From the NCBI RefSeq assembly GCF_000340215.1, contig NW_006921537.1, forward strand, positions 2,959,685-3,023,684: 64,000 bases of DNA, given 5' to 3'. Origin of the DNA: Pseudocercospora fijiensis CIRAD86. Lineage: Eukaryota; Ascomycota; Dothideomycetes; Mycosphaerellales; Mycosphaerellaceae. This document shows, piece by piece, positions 23,112 to 33,920 of the stretch. Under the pieces are notes generated by a model. That model saw nothing but the letters and a program-made list of their open reading frames with translations. It ran no database searches and had not been told where the DNA came from. The position numbers and the translations under genes were made by a program. Every line of letters starts with the position of its first letter. Within the stretch, counting starts at the first letter, position 1.

Positions 23112-26100
23112 ATGCCGCTTAAGAAGCTTAGTAGGAAGCAGCAGAATGCCGTAAACACGCAAAAGAAGCGAGATAAGAACTAGAAGCGTACTGCTCGACG
23201 CGTTCGTACTAATAGCTAATAATAGCAATATCCGACCGAGTTACTAGGTCGCGCTATAGTAAGTCGCGAGCGCCTAGATTTTAGCTATCTGCTAGAGATC
23301 TAGTAGCTAGCGAACAAGTCCGAATACAAAGCATTTTTCTAGGATAGATGCCGCTAGATTAATAATACTAATAATCCGCTTAGCCTCGAAGAGATCCGCC
23401 GACTAGTATACGATGCGGCAGCCTGTTTAGAAGTAGTAGAAGTATACCGCGATATCTGCTCGGAAGGTCTGCGTAAGATTCTTAGGCTACTTTATCTAGG
23501 GAAGGAATACACTCCGAGGCCTGTCTAGATTAATAGAGTCTACGCTATTGTATTTAGCGGCAATAATCTATTATAGATCTCGAAGACAGGCGAAGGCAAG
23601 ACGCTAACATTCCTGTCCTTTACGTTATTAATAGGTATGCTATTTAATACTAGTTTAGTTACTATTGCTATTAGTACTAACTTTCGCCTAGGTCTAATAA
23701 CCCTCTAATTCACACCGCTAAATCGTCTCGGCGAGGAACAAGCCGATAGTATTACTAGCATCGCAAAGGAGCTAGAAGTCTTATTAAATGCTATTAATAT
23801 TACCTCCGAGACGAGAAGCGTCGATCTAAATCTATTTAAGTATATCCTCGACAGCAAATATTATTATATTATCCTAAGTCTAGAGACAGGTACTAGTCTA
23901 GAGTTTCGCAAGCTTCTGCGAGATCTAAAGGTCCGCGTACGTATCGGTCTAGTCGTAATCGATAAGGTGCACTTAGTAAACAAGTAGCGCGACTTCCGTA
24001 AGGAGTATGCCTAAATCTATGTACTACGTAAGCTCCTCCGAACCGATATAGTATAGCTTAGCTGCTCTACTACTATATCCGAAGAGACCGAAGAGTTTAT
24101 ACTTAAACATAGCGGCTTCCGAGAAGTAGGCAATAGGCTATATTAGACAAAGATCCTCTATAGTAGTATCGACCGTCTAGATACTACGTATATACTACGC
24201 ACTATTCCGAAGAACTAGCTTAGCTTATACGACTATCTATACTTTACTATTAAGGGTGCTTTCGATTCTAATACTAAGGAGGCAATACCCGAGAAGATTA
24301 AAAAGGCGCTATTGTTTATCGATAGTCGGAAGTATATCTAGGACCTAGCTAATGTTATCCGCTACTAGCTTACTACTACTACCGCTAATTGCTAAGATCC
24401 GAAGAAGCGATATACCTAGGACAATAAGGGTATTAACGTTTATACTACTATTACGTTTTATACTAGCAGTGTCGCTAAGCGTAACTAGAAGCGTCGATAT
24501 AACTAGTACTATAAGACAGCCGACTATCTAGAAGAATCTTCGAAGCATCGTATTATAATCGCTACTATAGCATTTAGCGTCGGCTTAAATGTTCTAGATA
24601 TCGAGATTGTCGCGTAGGTTAAGTTCCCTATTATACGCGATATCGAGGATGTAATATAGCGTCTTAGTCGTATCGGCTATACGATCGTTAGCAGTCTAGC
24701 CTTTATCTTCCTCCTATACTATATCGACGATAGTGTAAAGAATGTCCGCCTAGGAACTAACTATACCGCGATTAACGTTACTCGCTATACTCGTCGTAAC
24801 TCGTATACGCTATTTCGCCTATCTAGACTCCGCTAATCTAAGCTACCGGGCGAGGATGCTAATGTAGCCGGTACGTAAGAAGTCGGTAATCCGTTTAATA
24901 GTAACGATAAGGAAGAGGATCCTATATACTAGACTAAATCGGAAATCGCTATACGAGAGAAGATCCCTCGTATCTAGTTCGAGGTCTAGAACGATTACTA
25001 CCGAGAGCAGTATAGTATATGTTCTCGTAAAGTCGTCCTCCGGTATCTAGGTAAGGGCAAGGCACTATATACCTAAGACCTGCCTAATAAAGAGGCCTGC
25101 TACAATATCTACAATCCGGAACTTAACCTCGTATATATCGATCTACCTCTAGAAGCCGCGATACCTCCGAAGTTTAAAGCACTAAAGTCTAATACCCGAC
25201 TAGGCATTGCGTTTAAGATACTATAGGCGTAGACCTCTGCTAAAGTCGTTAACGACCGGTATCTAGGCTAGGAAGATAGAACTATATTCGACTTCCCTTT
25301 GTCTCGTATTATTAATAATCGTATACTATATAGCATTACTAATGTCTTTACCGCGACTAACTTAGCAGACAATTAGAATACCGCATAGGGTATTAACGTT
25401 AATAAAGACCTTATCGAGAAGAAGGCATCCGAGTTTAAGGAGTAGTACGATTCTATCGATAACGGATAGCGGCCTTTTAGATTATATAAGTTACTAAATA
25501 AACTTAAGCGTATTAGTCCGGAGGTCTTTAAGTAGTAGCGCGAGGATATCGATATAAAGAAGAAGCGTATAGAGGACCGAAAGAAAGCTATAGAGACCGC
25601 CGCCGCAATAGCAGAAGCAGAAGCCTAAGCTACCCGAGATGCTTTATTATAAGGCACCGCTGCCGCGAGCAGATCTGTATTACCGACGGCGCTACCGCTT
25701 ACTAATGTCTAGCGACAAGCGCAACTCAATGCCCTAAGGAATAGTCTTACTTAGTCCGGTCGTATATAGGCCGATCGTCTCCTTAGTCGCAATAGCTAGG
25801 CGGTAGACGTACGTCCTATAGCTAGTTAAGGTTAAGGTTAAGGTTAAGGTGCTCGTAGTAGCCGCAGAGATAGACAATCTACTATAGGTTCTTCTAGTAG
25901 CGCTAGAGGTAGCGCTAGAGGTAACGCTAATACGGTTATATAGGATACTAGCTATCGCGATAAGCGTAGTCCTTCCGGCACTCTAGGAGGTCGATATAGT
26001 ATACCTCGTATTAATCCCTAGATTAAGGCTAACTATTAGCGATCTAAGCAGTTGCTAAGCACTATATCTCGTACTATAGAAGAGACTAGAGGCAGGGTGC

Positions 26101-26168
26101 TCCGGCGTAAGCGTAGGCTATTAGAGGCTAGTCGGCATATAATAGGTAGCTCTCTAGGTAGGCGTTAA
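23112..26168 (+). pseudogene. RecQ-like DEAH helicase relic
   Basis: A collinear frame of about 1,000 codons from an ATG at 23112. Helicase motifs appear in order: Walker A with TGEGKTLTFLSF (about 23,590), motif II as VVIDKVHLVN (about 23,950; family DEAH, here DKVH), motif III CSTT, motif IV LLFIDSR, and a motif V/VI stretch with IAFSVGLNVLDIEIVA and DVI-stop-RLSRIGYT. The tail is basic and Ser/Gly-Arg rich. Breaks are TAG/TAA at Gln or Trp sites. RecQ-type helicases unwind DNA with ATP; in fungi multi-copy versions occur near telomeres and in some mobile elements. Whether this one belongs to a transposon is inferred from RIP, which acts on repeats, and from its paired DUF6589-like neighbour. 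Confidence 0.65.
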
Positions 26169-26311
26169 TCGTTAATCGGATATAGGAGAAAGGAAGGGAC
26201 TGCTTAGAGATTAATAGCTCGCTATAGAAGGAAGAATACTCTAGAATTATAGACGTTTAGGTCGTATTTGCGCTACCGATCCTCTTCCTCGTAAATTATC
26301 TTAAGTATATA

Positions 26312-26576
26312 GCTAGTATAGCCTCTAGTGCTAGTATAGCCTCTAGTGCTAGTATAGCCTCTAGTGCTAGTATAGCCTCTAGTGCTAGTATAGCCTCTAG
26401 TGCTAGCATAGCCTCTAGTGCTAGTATAGCCTCTAGTGCTAGTATAGCCTCTAGTGCTAGTATAGCCTCTAGTGCTAGTATAGCCTCTAGTGCTGCTATA
26501 GCCTCTAGTGCTACTATAGCCTCTAGTACTACTATAGCCTCTAGTACTGCTATAGCCTCTAGTGCTGCTATAGCCT
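26312..26576. repeat. 18-bp minisatellite
   Basis: About 14-15 tandem copies of AGTATAGCCTCTAGTGCT, with single-base variants (GCTGCTATAG, ACTACTATAG) in the last four. On the minus strand it reads as an Ile-Leu-Ala-Leu-Glu-Ala repeat, but no gene is supported. Confidence 0.9.
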
Positions 26577-27163
26577 TAGGCACTCGCCTAGCAGTCGGCG
26601 GCTATTGCCTTAAGAGTGCGGTAATATATAGCCGTTATTGTTACCTTGCTATTATAGCGTAAATAGCGCAATCTTATTAGTAGAGGCCGACCTTACCTAT
26701 AAGGCGCATATAGGCACCCGCTTTCTAACCTTAACTTCTTCTTCTTTTTCTTCTTCTTCTTCGTCTTCTTCTATATATATATACTAACACACTAACACCC
26801 CTAGTAATATACTAGCTATCGGCGTATATAATAGTATCGATACCTCTTTATCGTATATAGGTAGCTCTATAGCGATTAATACTATTCCTTGCTAGTTCTG
26901 CGGCTTGCTACCGACAGAGCCGCTTATCTAATAGTTAAGGTTCCTCGATCGGTAGAGTTTGTTTAGTCCTTTCTCTTCGAGGTTTAGTCTCCGATAGGCT
27001 TTGCTAAGTAAGACGTTGCAAGGCGACTCTCCTAGCGAGTAGGTGTTTTCTATAGCTTTAGCGGGCGCCGACTGCGCATTTAACTAAAAGAGTATAGTTA
27101 AGGTTGTTATTAGAATATCGCAGTCTTAGTGCAAACTGCAGAGGTCTTAGATAGATTAGCGGA

Positions 27164-27372
27164 GGTAAAAACTCTTTAGTAAGGTATACCTATAATACGG
27201 CTAACGGTCTAACTCGGTAAAAACTCTTTAGTAAGGTATACCTTAAGTAGCGGCTCGATAGCGACTCTCCTACTAAGTAGGTTAATAAGTTCGTAGGTTA
27301 ATAGGTTCGTAGCATTACTATAGGTCTAACTCGGTAAAAACTCTTTAGTAAGGTATACCTTAAGTAGCGGCT
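27164..27372. repeat. Three spaced copies of a 28-bp direct repeat
   Basis: GGTAAAAACTCTTTAGTAAG plus GTATACCT occurs near 27,167, 27,217 and 27,333. The last two copies also share the following TAAGTAGCGGCT. The spacing is irregular. Confidence 0.75.
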
Positions 27373-27529
27373 ATAGGCTTCCTACGTTCGGATTCTTTAT
27401 AGGATAATATACGCGTATCTAGTTAAGTCGGCGTAACGCCTTCGTTAGGATTGTTAGTTATAATAACCTTAGTCGTTGCGTAAGAGCCTCTAGTATACTT
27501 AAGCCCGAAGGCGCTTAGTCTTTACTACT

Positions 27530-27690
27530 ATACGACTGCAGCCCTTTGCGCATTAAGACTACTATTCGACTGTAGTGCGCCTCCTCTTCTAGCAAGCGTA
27601 TTAAGACTGCTATTCGACTATAGTGCGCCCCCTCTTCTAGCAAGCGTATTAATATTACTATACGACTGTAACGCGCTCGACAACCCTTTT
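27530..27690. repeat. About 57-bp tandem repeat, roughly three copies
   Basis: Units contain GCGTATTAAGACTGCTATTC, then GACTATAGTGCGCC and CCTCTTCTAGCA. The copies differ by a few bases and the third is partial. Confidence 0.7.
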
Positions 27691-28492
27691 CTACGGTGTC
27701 TCTAATACTAAGGGCGCGGTTACACTCTATTGTTGTCTAGGTACTAATAAGTGTCGCTTTAGCGAATAAGCTGTTATTATTTCGCTTAATAAGTCCCTTC
27801 CTATACACCTCGTACTATAGTTAGCGATAGAATGCGTTAATTATTACGCATTGCGCGTAGTATATAGGCTATATATAATTCTAGTATGCTTCGGAGTGTA
27901 TGCTTCTATAGCCGCTTAGTGCCGCTAGTTAATTAGATCCCCGGACGCTACTACTCGTTCTTCTCTGCCTCGTATAGTAACTAGTTATCGGAATGATCGT
28001 TCTAGGAGAGTCTAAGCAATAGAGGGCGTTAACGTAAGAGGGCTATCGTAGCTTCTCGAAGAGTGCTTGCGCTCGATATATGTTATCGCCCTATGTATCT
28101 ATCCTTACCGTATATATTGTAGTGCTAATAGCTGCGGTGCAATAAGTATAGTGCTAGTGTCGCTAGTGTTAGCGACTTCTCGGGTTTCGGAGGCGGTTCT
28201 TAGTGCCTAAGGCGGCCGTCGTTATCGTGTTAGATACTTTTGTTAGCGCTATTTGCTAGAAATGCGCGCAATCGACGTATTTCGCTATATTAATATTATA
28301 AAAGTCGTAAAAGTGTTGTAAAAGTCGTAAAGGTATTATTAATATACGGAAGGAAGCAGCTATAACGTTTAATCCTACTAATTAAGCGCTCTACTATACT
28401 AAATCCGGGGTCTTAGCGGGACTCGGTATCCTTATCGCTTCCTCGAATTTACGCTTCTCCGCTAGCTCTTAACATATACGATTTTTACGACT

Positions 28493-28560
28493 ATTAACTA
28501 TTAACTATCGACTATCGACTATTAACTATCGACTATCGACTATCGACTATCGACTACCGG
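28493..28560. repeat. 7-bp microsatellite
   Basis: About nine tandem copies of ACTATCG and its variant ACTATTA. Confidence 0.85.
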
Positions 28561-28739
28561 CAAGCGCGTTAATAGCTAAGGCTATATACTCGACTACGAG
28601 GGTACGAGCCTATAAGGACATAATAGAAGGGTAATAAAGAGCCTGCTTAGCGAGCCTATAAGGATACGATAGAAGACCCTACTTAGCGAGCTTATAAGGA
28701 CATAATAGAAGGGTAGTTAGGAAGGACCTTATTAAATGC

Positions 28740-29180
28740 CAATTCTAGTGCTATCTCTAGTGCTATCTCTAGCACTATCTCTATTGCTAATTCTAGCGCT
28801 ATTTTACCGCCAATTCTAGCGCTAGCTCTTATAGAAGCAGCTCAACTAGGCATTACACATTATACGCTAGCTCTCGTAGACGTAGAAGCAGCTAAACTAG
28901 GCATTACATATTATACGCTAGCTCTCGCAGAAGCAGCTAAACTAGATATACGCTAGCTCTCGTAGAAGCAGCTGAACTAGGCATTATACGCTAGCTCTCG
29001 CAGAAGCAGCTAAACTAGGCATTACACATTATACGCTAGCTCTCGTAGAAGTAGCTAAACTAGGCATTATACGCTAGCTCTCGTAGAAGCAACTTAACTA
29101 GGTAGGGTTAGCAGCGACGGCTTAGTGCTAGGCCTACACTCGTAGAAGCAACTTAACTAGCTCTCGTAGAACTAAACAGG
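28740..29180. repeat. Tandem repeat of about 45-50 bp plus CTAGTGCTATCT units
   Basis: A short run of CTAGTGCTATCT units (28,745-28,825) is followed by about six copies of a unit containing GCAGCTAAACTAGGCATTA and TACGCTAGCTCTCGTAGAA. The copies vary in length. Confidence 0.75.
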
Positions 29181-29344
29181 CCTAATATATTATAGTGTAT
29201 AACCTATCCGATCTAGAAGATAGTATAGTATATAACCTGCGATCGAGCGTAGTATTACGGCTTACTTTTCCGGGGATAGGACAAGGACTTAGCGAGCTTA
29301 CAAGGATATAATAGAAGGGTAGCTATAACGGATCTTGTTAATGC

Positions 29345-29520
29345 TAACTCTACTACTATTTCTAGCGCCAATTCTAGTGCTATTTCTAGCGCCAATTCTA
29401 GTGCTATTTCTAGCGCTAATTCTAGTGCCATTTCTAGCGCCAATTCTAGTGCCATTTCTAGCGCCAATTCTAGCGCCAATTCTAGTGCTATTTCTAGTGC
29501 TATTTCCAGCGCCAATTCCT
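29345..29520. repeat. 24-bp/12-bp minisatellite
   Basis: Alternating CTAGCGCCAATT and CTAGTGCTATTT units, related to the shorter run at 28,745-28,825. Both strands are open across it only because of the repeat. Confidence 0.85.
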
Positions 29521-29789
29521 TCTCTTAATCGGTGCTAGTTATATCTAATACCTCTACTAAAATTAGTGTATTAAACCTATCCGATCTGCGGATTATACTA
29601 AGCTACTTAGACCTATTATTATTACTAACGATAGCATCCTTAAGGCTACCGCGGTTAGCTATATCTTCGCGGTTGGTATTAGCGGTGTCTAGATCCTCAA
29701 TTACCTCGTCTAAGATCGTAGTACGGCCTTCGAAGTACTGCTTATTCGCTTCGTTAAATGTAGCAACCTTCGTATCGATCTATATACCG

Positions 29790-32740
29790 CCGATTTGCTA
29801 AATATTATCCGAGACATTGCCGCCTAGATTACTATAAGGAGACATGAACCCGCTCGTAAATAGCATCTTAGTACGACTAAATACGTCTTTAGACGTGTTC
29901 TTATAGGTGTAGTATAAACTTAGCTTAATACTAGTAAAGCTAGTTATTATATTACGTAGGACTCGAGAAGGCTCTCGATTAAGGGCAACCTTCTTAAACG
30001 TCGCTACTAAATCGTGTATCGAGTTAGCGATGCGATTAATATCCTCGGAATACTCGTAGTTATAAACTTCGAGCTACTCGTCGACGGCTAGGGTATAGCC
30101 TTTCTTACTATTAGATACGATACTAGATAAAAGGATAGCATCCTATATAACTGGATTACAACTAGGACTAAGTATCTAGCGCTTTAAGATTATTATACGC
30201 CCGTAATTGCCCTAGCTAGCGCCGAAGAAGCTAGGGATTAGGAAATCGGTAATTCTACGTAGATATCCGATGTTTATATTGCGGACTGCCTTGCGGAGAG
30301 TTAGGCTAGTTTCGATCTCCTTTATTAACCTCGCTATCGTTATATACTAGGCATCGGGAGCTTCGCCCCTAGTACGATAAGGCTTACTACGCTAGGCGGC
30401 GGTTAATAATAGCTACTTATAAATTACCTCCTTAACGACGTAGAGATACTGCTTAGTAGTTATTCGCGAGAGGGCTTCGGCAATTAGGTCTATTTAGTTC
30501 TCCTTGCTAGTAATAACAATCCGGCTATTATCTGAAAGCTACTATATTAACGCACTAATAGCACGAGAGCGGAAAGTAGTAATAGCTAGCTATAGGATCT
30601 CGAAGAACTTAGGCTTCTTCTTACTAACCTTGTTCTCGCTATACTAGAAAGCCGTATCGCCCTTTAAGGTCTGTGCGACTAGTAGAGGTTTACTAGCCTT
30701 ATTATCATTCTAGTAGGTGCGTAGGGCGGTAAAGAATGTGTTTATTATAGTATAGAATTCGGCTATAGGGATAGCGACGATAGTGTCTCGCTTGTCGTAT
30801 AGATCTTCGCTTTTAACGCTTTCGTTATAGACACCGATCGATCGCAATACGGTTATGTTGTCGCTAGCTATAAGGGTTATAGGACTATTAGGTCCGCTTG
30901 CGAAATCCTTATCGCGATCGAGGTCTATAAAGCTAAGCTAAATCTTATCCTAAACAGCGACTATGCCCTTAAGCGTCGCTTTATCGTTAAACGAGACTAG
31001 TATCGAATACAGCTCTATACGTACTATAGGAAGCTCGTCGATTACAGGCTAGGCTAGAGGTGTTACTATAGCATCTCCTGCCTCTTCTTTCTCCTTCTTA
31101 AATAGCGCTTTATAGGCCTCTAGAAATGTATATACGATTGCCTTATTAATATAGAATATAGCGGTCTTCTTGTTTACATTCTCGATAACCCTAGGCTCTT
31201 CGACACTATCCTAACTTGCTAGCCGGGTTGCTTAATCTTTATATATATTCTTAAAGATATTATTAGGATCGAGAGGCTTATCGTAATAGATTATCTTCTT
31301 CTTTAGACCGCCCTTCGGAATGCGCTTATTCTTTGCGATATACGATATAGTTATAGCCTTTATCTCGTTAGTCTCTCCGGAACGCTAGATAGTATGCTTC
31401 TATATCTGATTAAAGTTGTCGATTATAAAGAACTACTGCTTGTCCTTATAGTAAGCTAACTCTGCGATCTCGGTCTCTTATATATCGGCGTTCTTGTCTA
31501 TTAGGATCTAAATAGTGCGGTACGACAGTACTATATTTAGATTGTTTAAGCACTTAATCGTGCGACGACTCGCGCTATTAGAGACAAGGAAGATTCCTAA
31601 GACAATAGTTAGTAACCGACAATATTATACGAGACCGATATATACCGAGAGCCTTCGGGAAGAAGGACGTATTAATATATGAAATCGAGTATAATACCTA
31701 AGCTATTAACGCAATAGTACGCTTCTTAGCTATATTGCGCTTATCTAGGAATTCTTCTTAGTATTGCTCGGTATCGCGGCGAAGGTTAGGTAGTAGCTCT
31801 TCTATATAGAGCTTGTACTAAGTCGGTGCAGCTTGCTTAATAGTCTCGTCTATACTAGTAAGGTCGATCTCTATCTTACTATATTCTAGCTTATATATAC
31901 TAAACAACGGCTTTCCGACTAGGCCCTTTAGCTCCTTGCGGATAATACGGCTACTAAATAGACGCTCCTCTAGAAAGGCTACTAGGAGGGACTACAGATT
32001 AAGCTCGTACTACGTAGAGCGCTTAGTCGTCTTACGAGATCTAGAGTTCTTCTTGCCTAGCTTGCTAACTAAATACTTAACTAGATATAGGGTGCTAATC
32101 TTGTACTACCGTATAAGGCCCTTTAGCTCCTTATAGTATTTGTCGAGTCGTCGCTTAATAGTGTCTTCGTTAGTAGCCCTACGCTCGGTCTTAGCAGCCT
32201 TCTTATCGTCGTCGTCGTCGTCGTTATTATCTAAATTATAAGTATTAACCTCTTTATCGTTACTTAGCTTAGCATCTTCTTCGCCTTAGTCTTTATCCTT
32301 AGACTCCTCTTCTTCTTCTTCTTCTTCTTCTTTAGTAGCAGTAGTAGCTCGAGATAGTTAGCCGATATGCTCTATTCTAGCTAGTATCTCTATATCGTCG
32401 AGATTACTAAATAGATTGCCGCTAGTTATTAGGATAGGCAGACGCTATATTAGTATACCCGTAGGGCCTTAAGTCGGATAGCTAGGCTAGCCTAGAAGCG
32501 GATTATTATCTTCGTCTATATCTATATCTATTATATTATCGATACGTATATAGTTACCTTATATATCGACGACTAGTTAACCTACGGTATCGAACAGATA
32601 TTCTAGTATATTACTAATTTCGCTTAACGGCTCTATAGCTTCTTCTATAGCGGTATTAGCGGTATTAGTAGCGACTTTTAGGTGTTTTAGCCTTAGCTTT
32701 AGAATAGCGTCTACTATCTAGCGACAATATAATAAGTACT
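29790..32740 (-). pseudogene. DUF6589-like protein relic
   Basis: On the minus strand a long collinear frame, broken by TAG/TAA, reads an N-terminal region with LNNLNIVLSYRTI. It continues with FFIIDNFNQI (about 31,420), then KRIPKGGLKKKIIYYDKPL, and a C-terminal part with ILSSIVSN-like and LAVDE segments near 30,090. The order D-N-x-N, later I-P-x-G-G-L and a final helical region resembles DUF6589 proteins. That fungal family has no established function and often occurs in repeated genes. The start is uncertain; acidic low-complexity codons near 32,200-32,330 may be part of it. The gene converges on the RecQ-like relic. The family assignment is from memory of its pattern and should be treated as moderate. 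Confidence 0.5.
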
Positions 32741-33151
32741 ACTCGGGCGCCCTTAATCGCTTTATAAAAGTTGTTTAGAAATAGTCTACGAAGGACCTCG
32801 AAGTGTCGAGTCGGCTATAGGAAGGTTATCGATTGCCTTCGAAGGCTATAGAGCGGTTAGTAGGCGTCGGACGGAATTTTCGCCTATCTAAATAATAATC
32901 GCCGGCGTTAGGAGAAGGACCTCTAAGTATTAGCTAGGCGATGCGGTATGTTTTATATTAAGGTGTTTCTAGTAGTATAGCTAGCCGCCTAGCAATCCGG
33001 ATAGCTATAGTCGAGTCGGCTTAGTAGAATAGCGAAAACTTAACGCGCTAACGTTATATAGACTTTTTTAGTAGGTAGAATAAAGCGCAATTAGTAGGGC
33101 TATAATCTCCGCTATTTAGATTGTTATATTTGTATAGTCGCGAAAAAGTAG

Positions 33152-33636
33152 TAACGTATATAAGGAGGACTTCGTAATACTACCCCTTCGTTAGCGCGGA
33201 TTTATAAGCACCTCGTCGTTTTATATCGATACTTTATCGAATTAATATACGCCCTATAGCGATGCGATTATACTAATTTTTGTACTAAAATAATCGTAGT
33301 ATCCGGTTCTATAATTCTATAATCGTTACTAATATATTATAATAGAATATAGTAATGTAGAAATAGGTAGTATAAAGCCTAGTCGAATAGCTAAGTGCCG
33401 CTAAGCTAAGCTCGGCAACCTCCGAGCTTCTATAAAAGGGTAATAAAATTAAATAGTATAGTCGTATTTGCGACTATAGGAGGTATTACTTGTCGAGGTT
33501 CGCGGAGGTTGCCGCTTTCTAATTAATGCTAAACTAACTACTAATCGTTTAGCGTCTACCGGAAACAGCTAGCAGCGGCCCTTCCTACTACGCTAACGAA
33601 GAGGGTAGCATTACGAAGTCCTCCTTGTACACGTTA
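33152..33636. mobile_element. MITE-like inverted-repeat element, about 485 bp
   Basis: 33152-33196 and 33591-33636 are inverted repeats, almost identical apart from RIP-type differences (GTGTAC versus GTATAT, ATGC versus ATAC) and a one-base indel. They share the start TATAAGGAGGAC with the MULE ends at 33921 and 37268. No coding capacity is seen. An inner 11-bp inverted pair (GGCAACCTCCG at 33414-33424, CGGAGGTTGCC at 33503-33513) suggests another small insertion or a hairpin. Confidence 0.7.
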
Positions 33637-33668
33637 TATCGCAGGCTAGTTTGGTACGGCTTGTTCTT

Positions 33669-33799
33669 AGGCTTGTAGGCGAAGAATTATTAGGTGTGTT
33701 TGTAATTAGCTAGTCGGAAAGTTCGGAAGCTAGCCCTAACTAATTACTAATCTATTTACGTACACCCGTCGCAGTTTAATTCTTTATGCCTACAAGCCT
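33669..33799. repeat. 131-bp imperfect hairpin
   Basis: AGGCTTGTAGGC at 33669-33680 pairs perfectly with GCCTACAAGCCT at 33788-33799. Pairing continues imperfectly inward (GAATTA, TAATTAG). It is probably a tiny MITE or an inverted-repeat remnant. Confidence 0.6.
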
Positions 33800-33920
33800 G
33801 ATAGGAGGTAGTGCTAAAGGTTTCGTTCTTTAAAATTCAGGAATATTTAGCAATTGTAGTAGGGTGTTTTAACAGGAGGGAAAATGAAGTGTCTTTCAGG
33901 TAGACTGCTACGGTCTTGTA

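Larger units (their letters stand above)
26600..29780. other. Minisatellite-rich spacer between the two convergent relics
   Basis: About 3.2 kb without a recognisable gene. It contains at least six short tandem or dispersed repeat families, listed separately where clear, in TA-rich but not uniformly RIP-mutated DNA. Confidence 0.5.

Noticed and set aside
25826..25850. GTTAAGGTTAAGGTTAAGG as a telomere-like repeat
   Set aside because: Only three units, inside the helicase frame, and not the TTAGGG repeat of filamentous fungi.
26296..26583. Leu-Glu-Ala repeat protein on the minus strand
   Set aside because: It is wholly a translation of the 18-bp minisatellite, with no other coding evidence.
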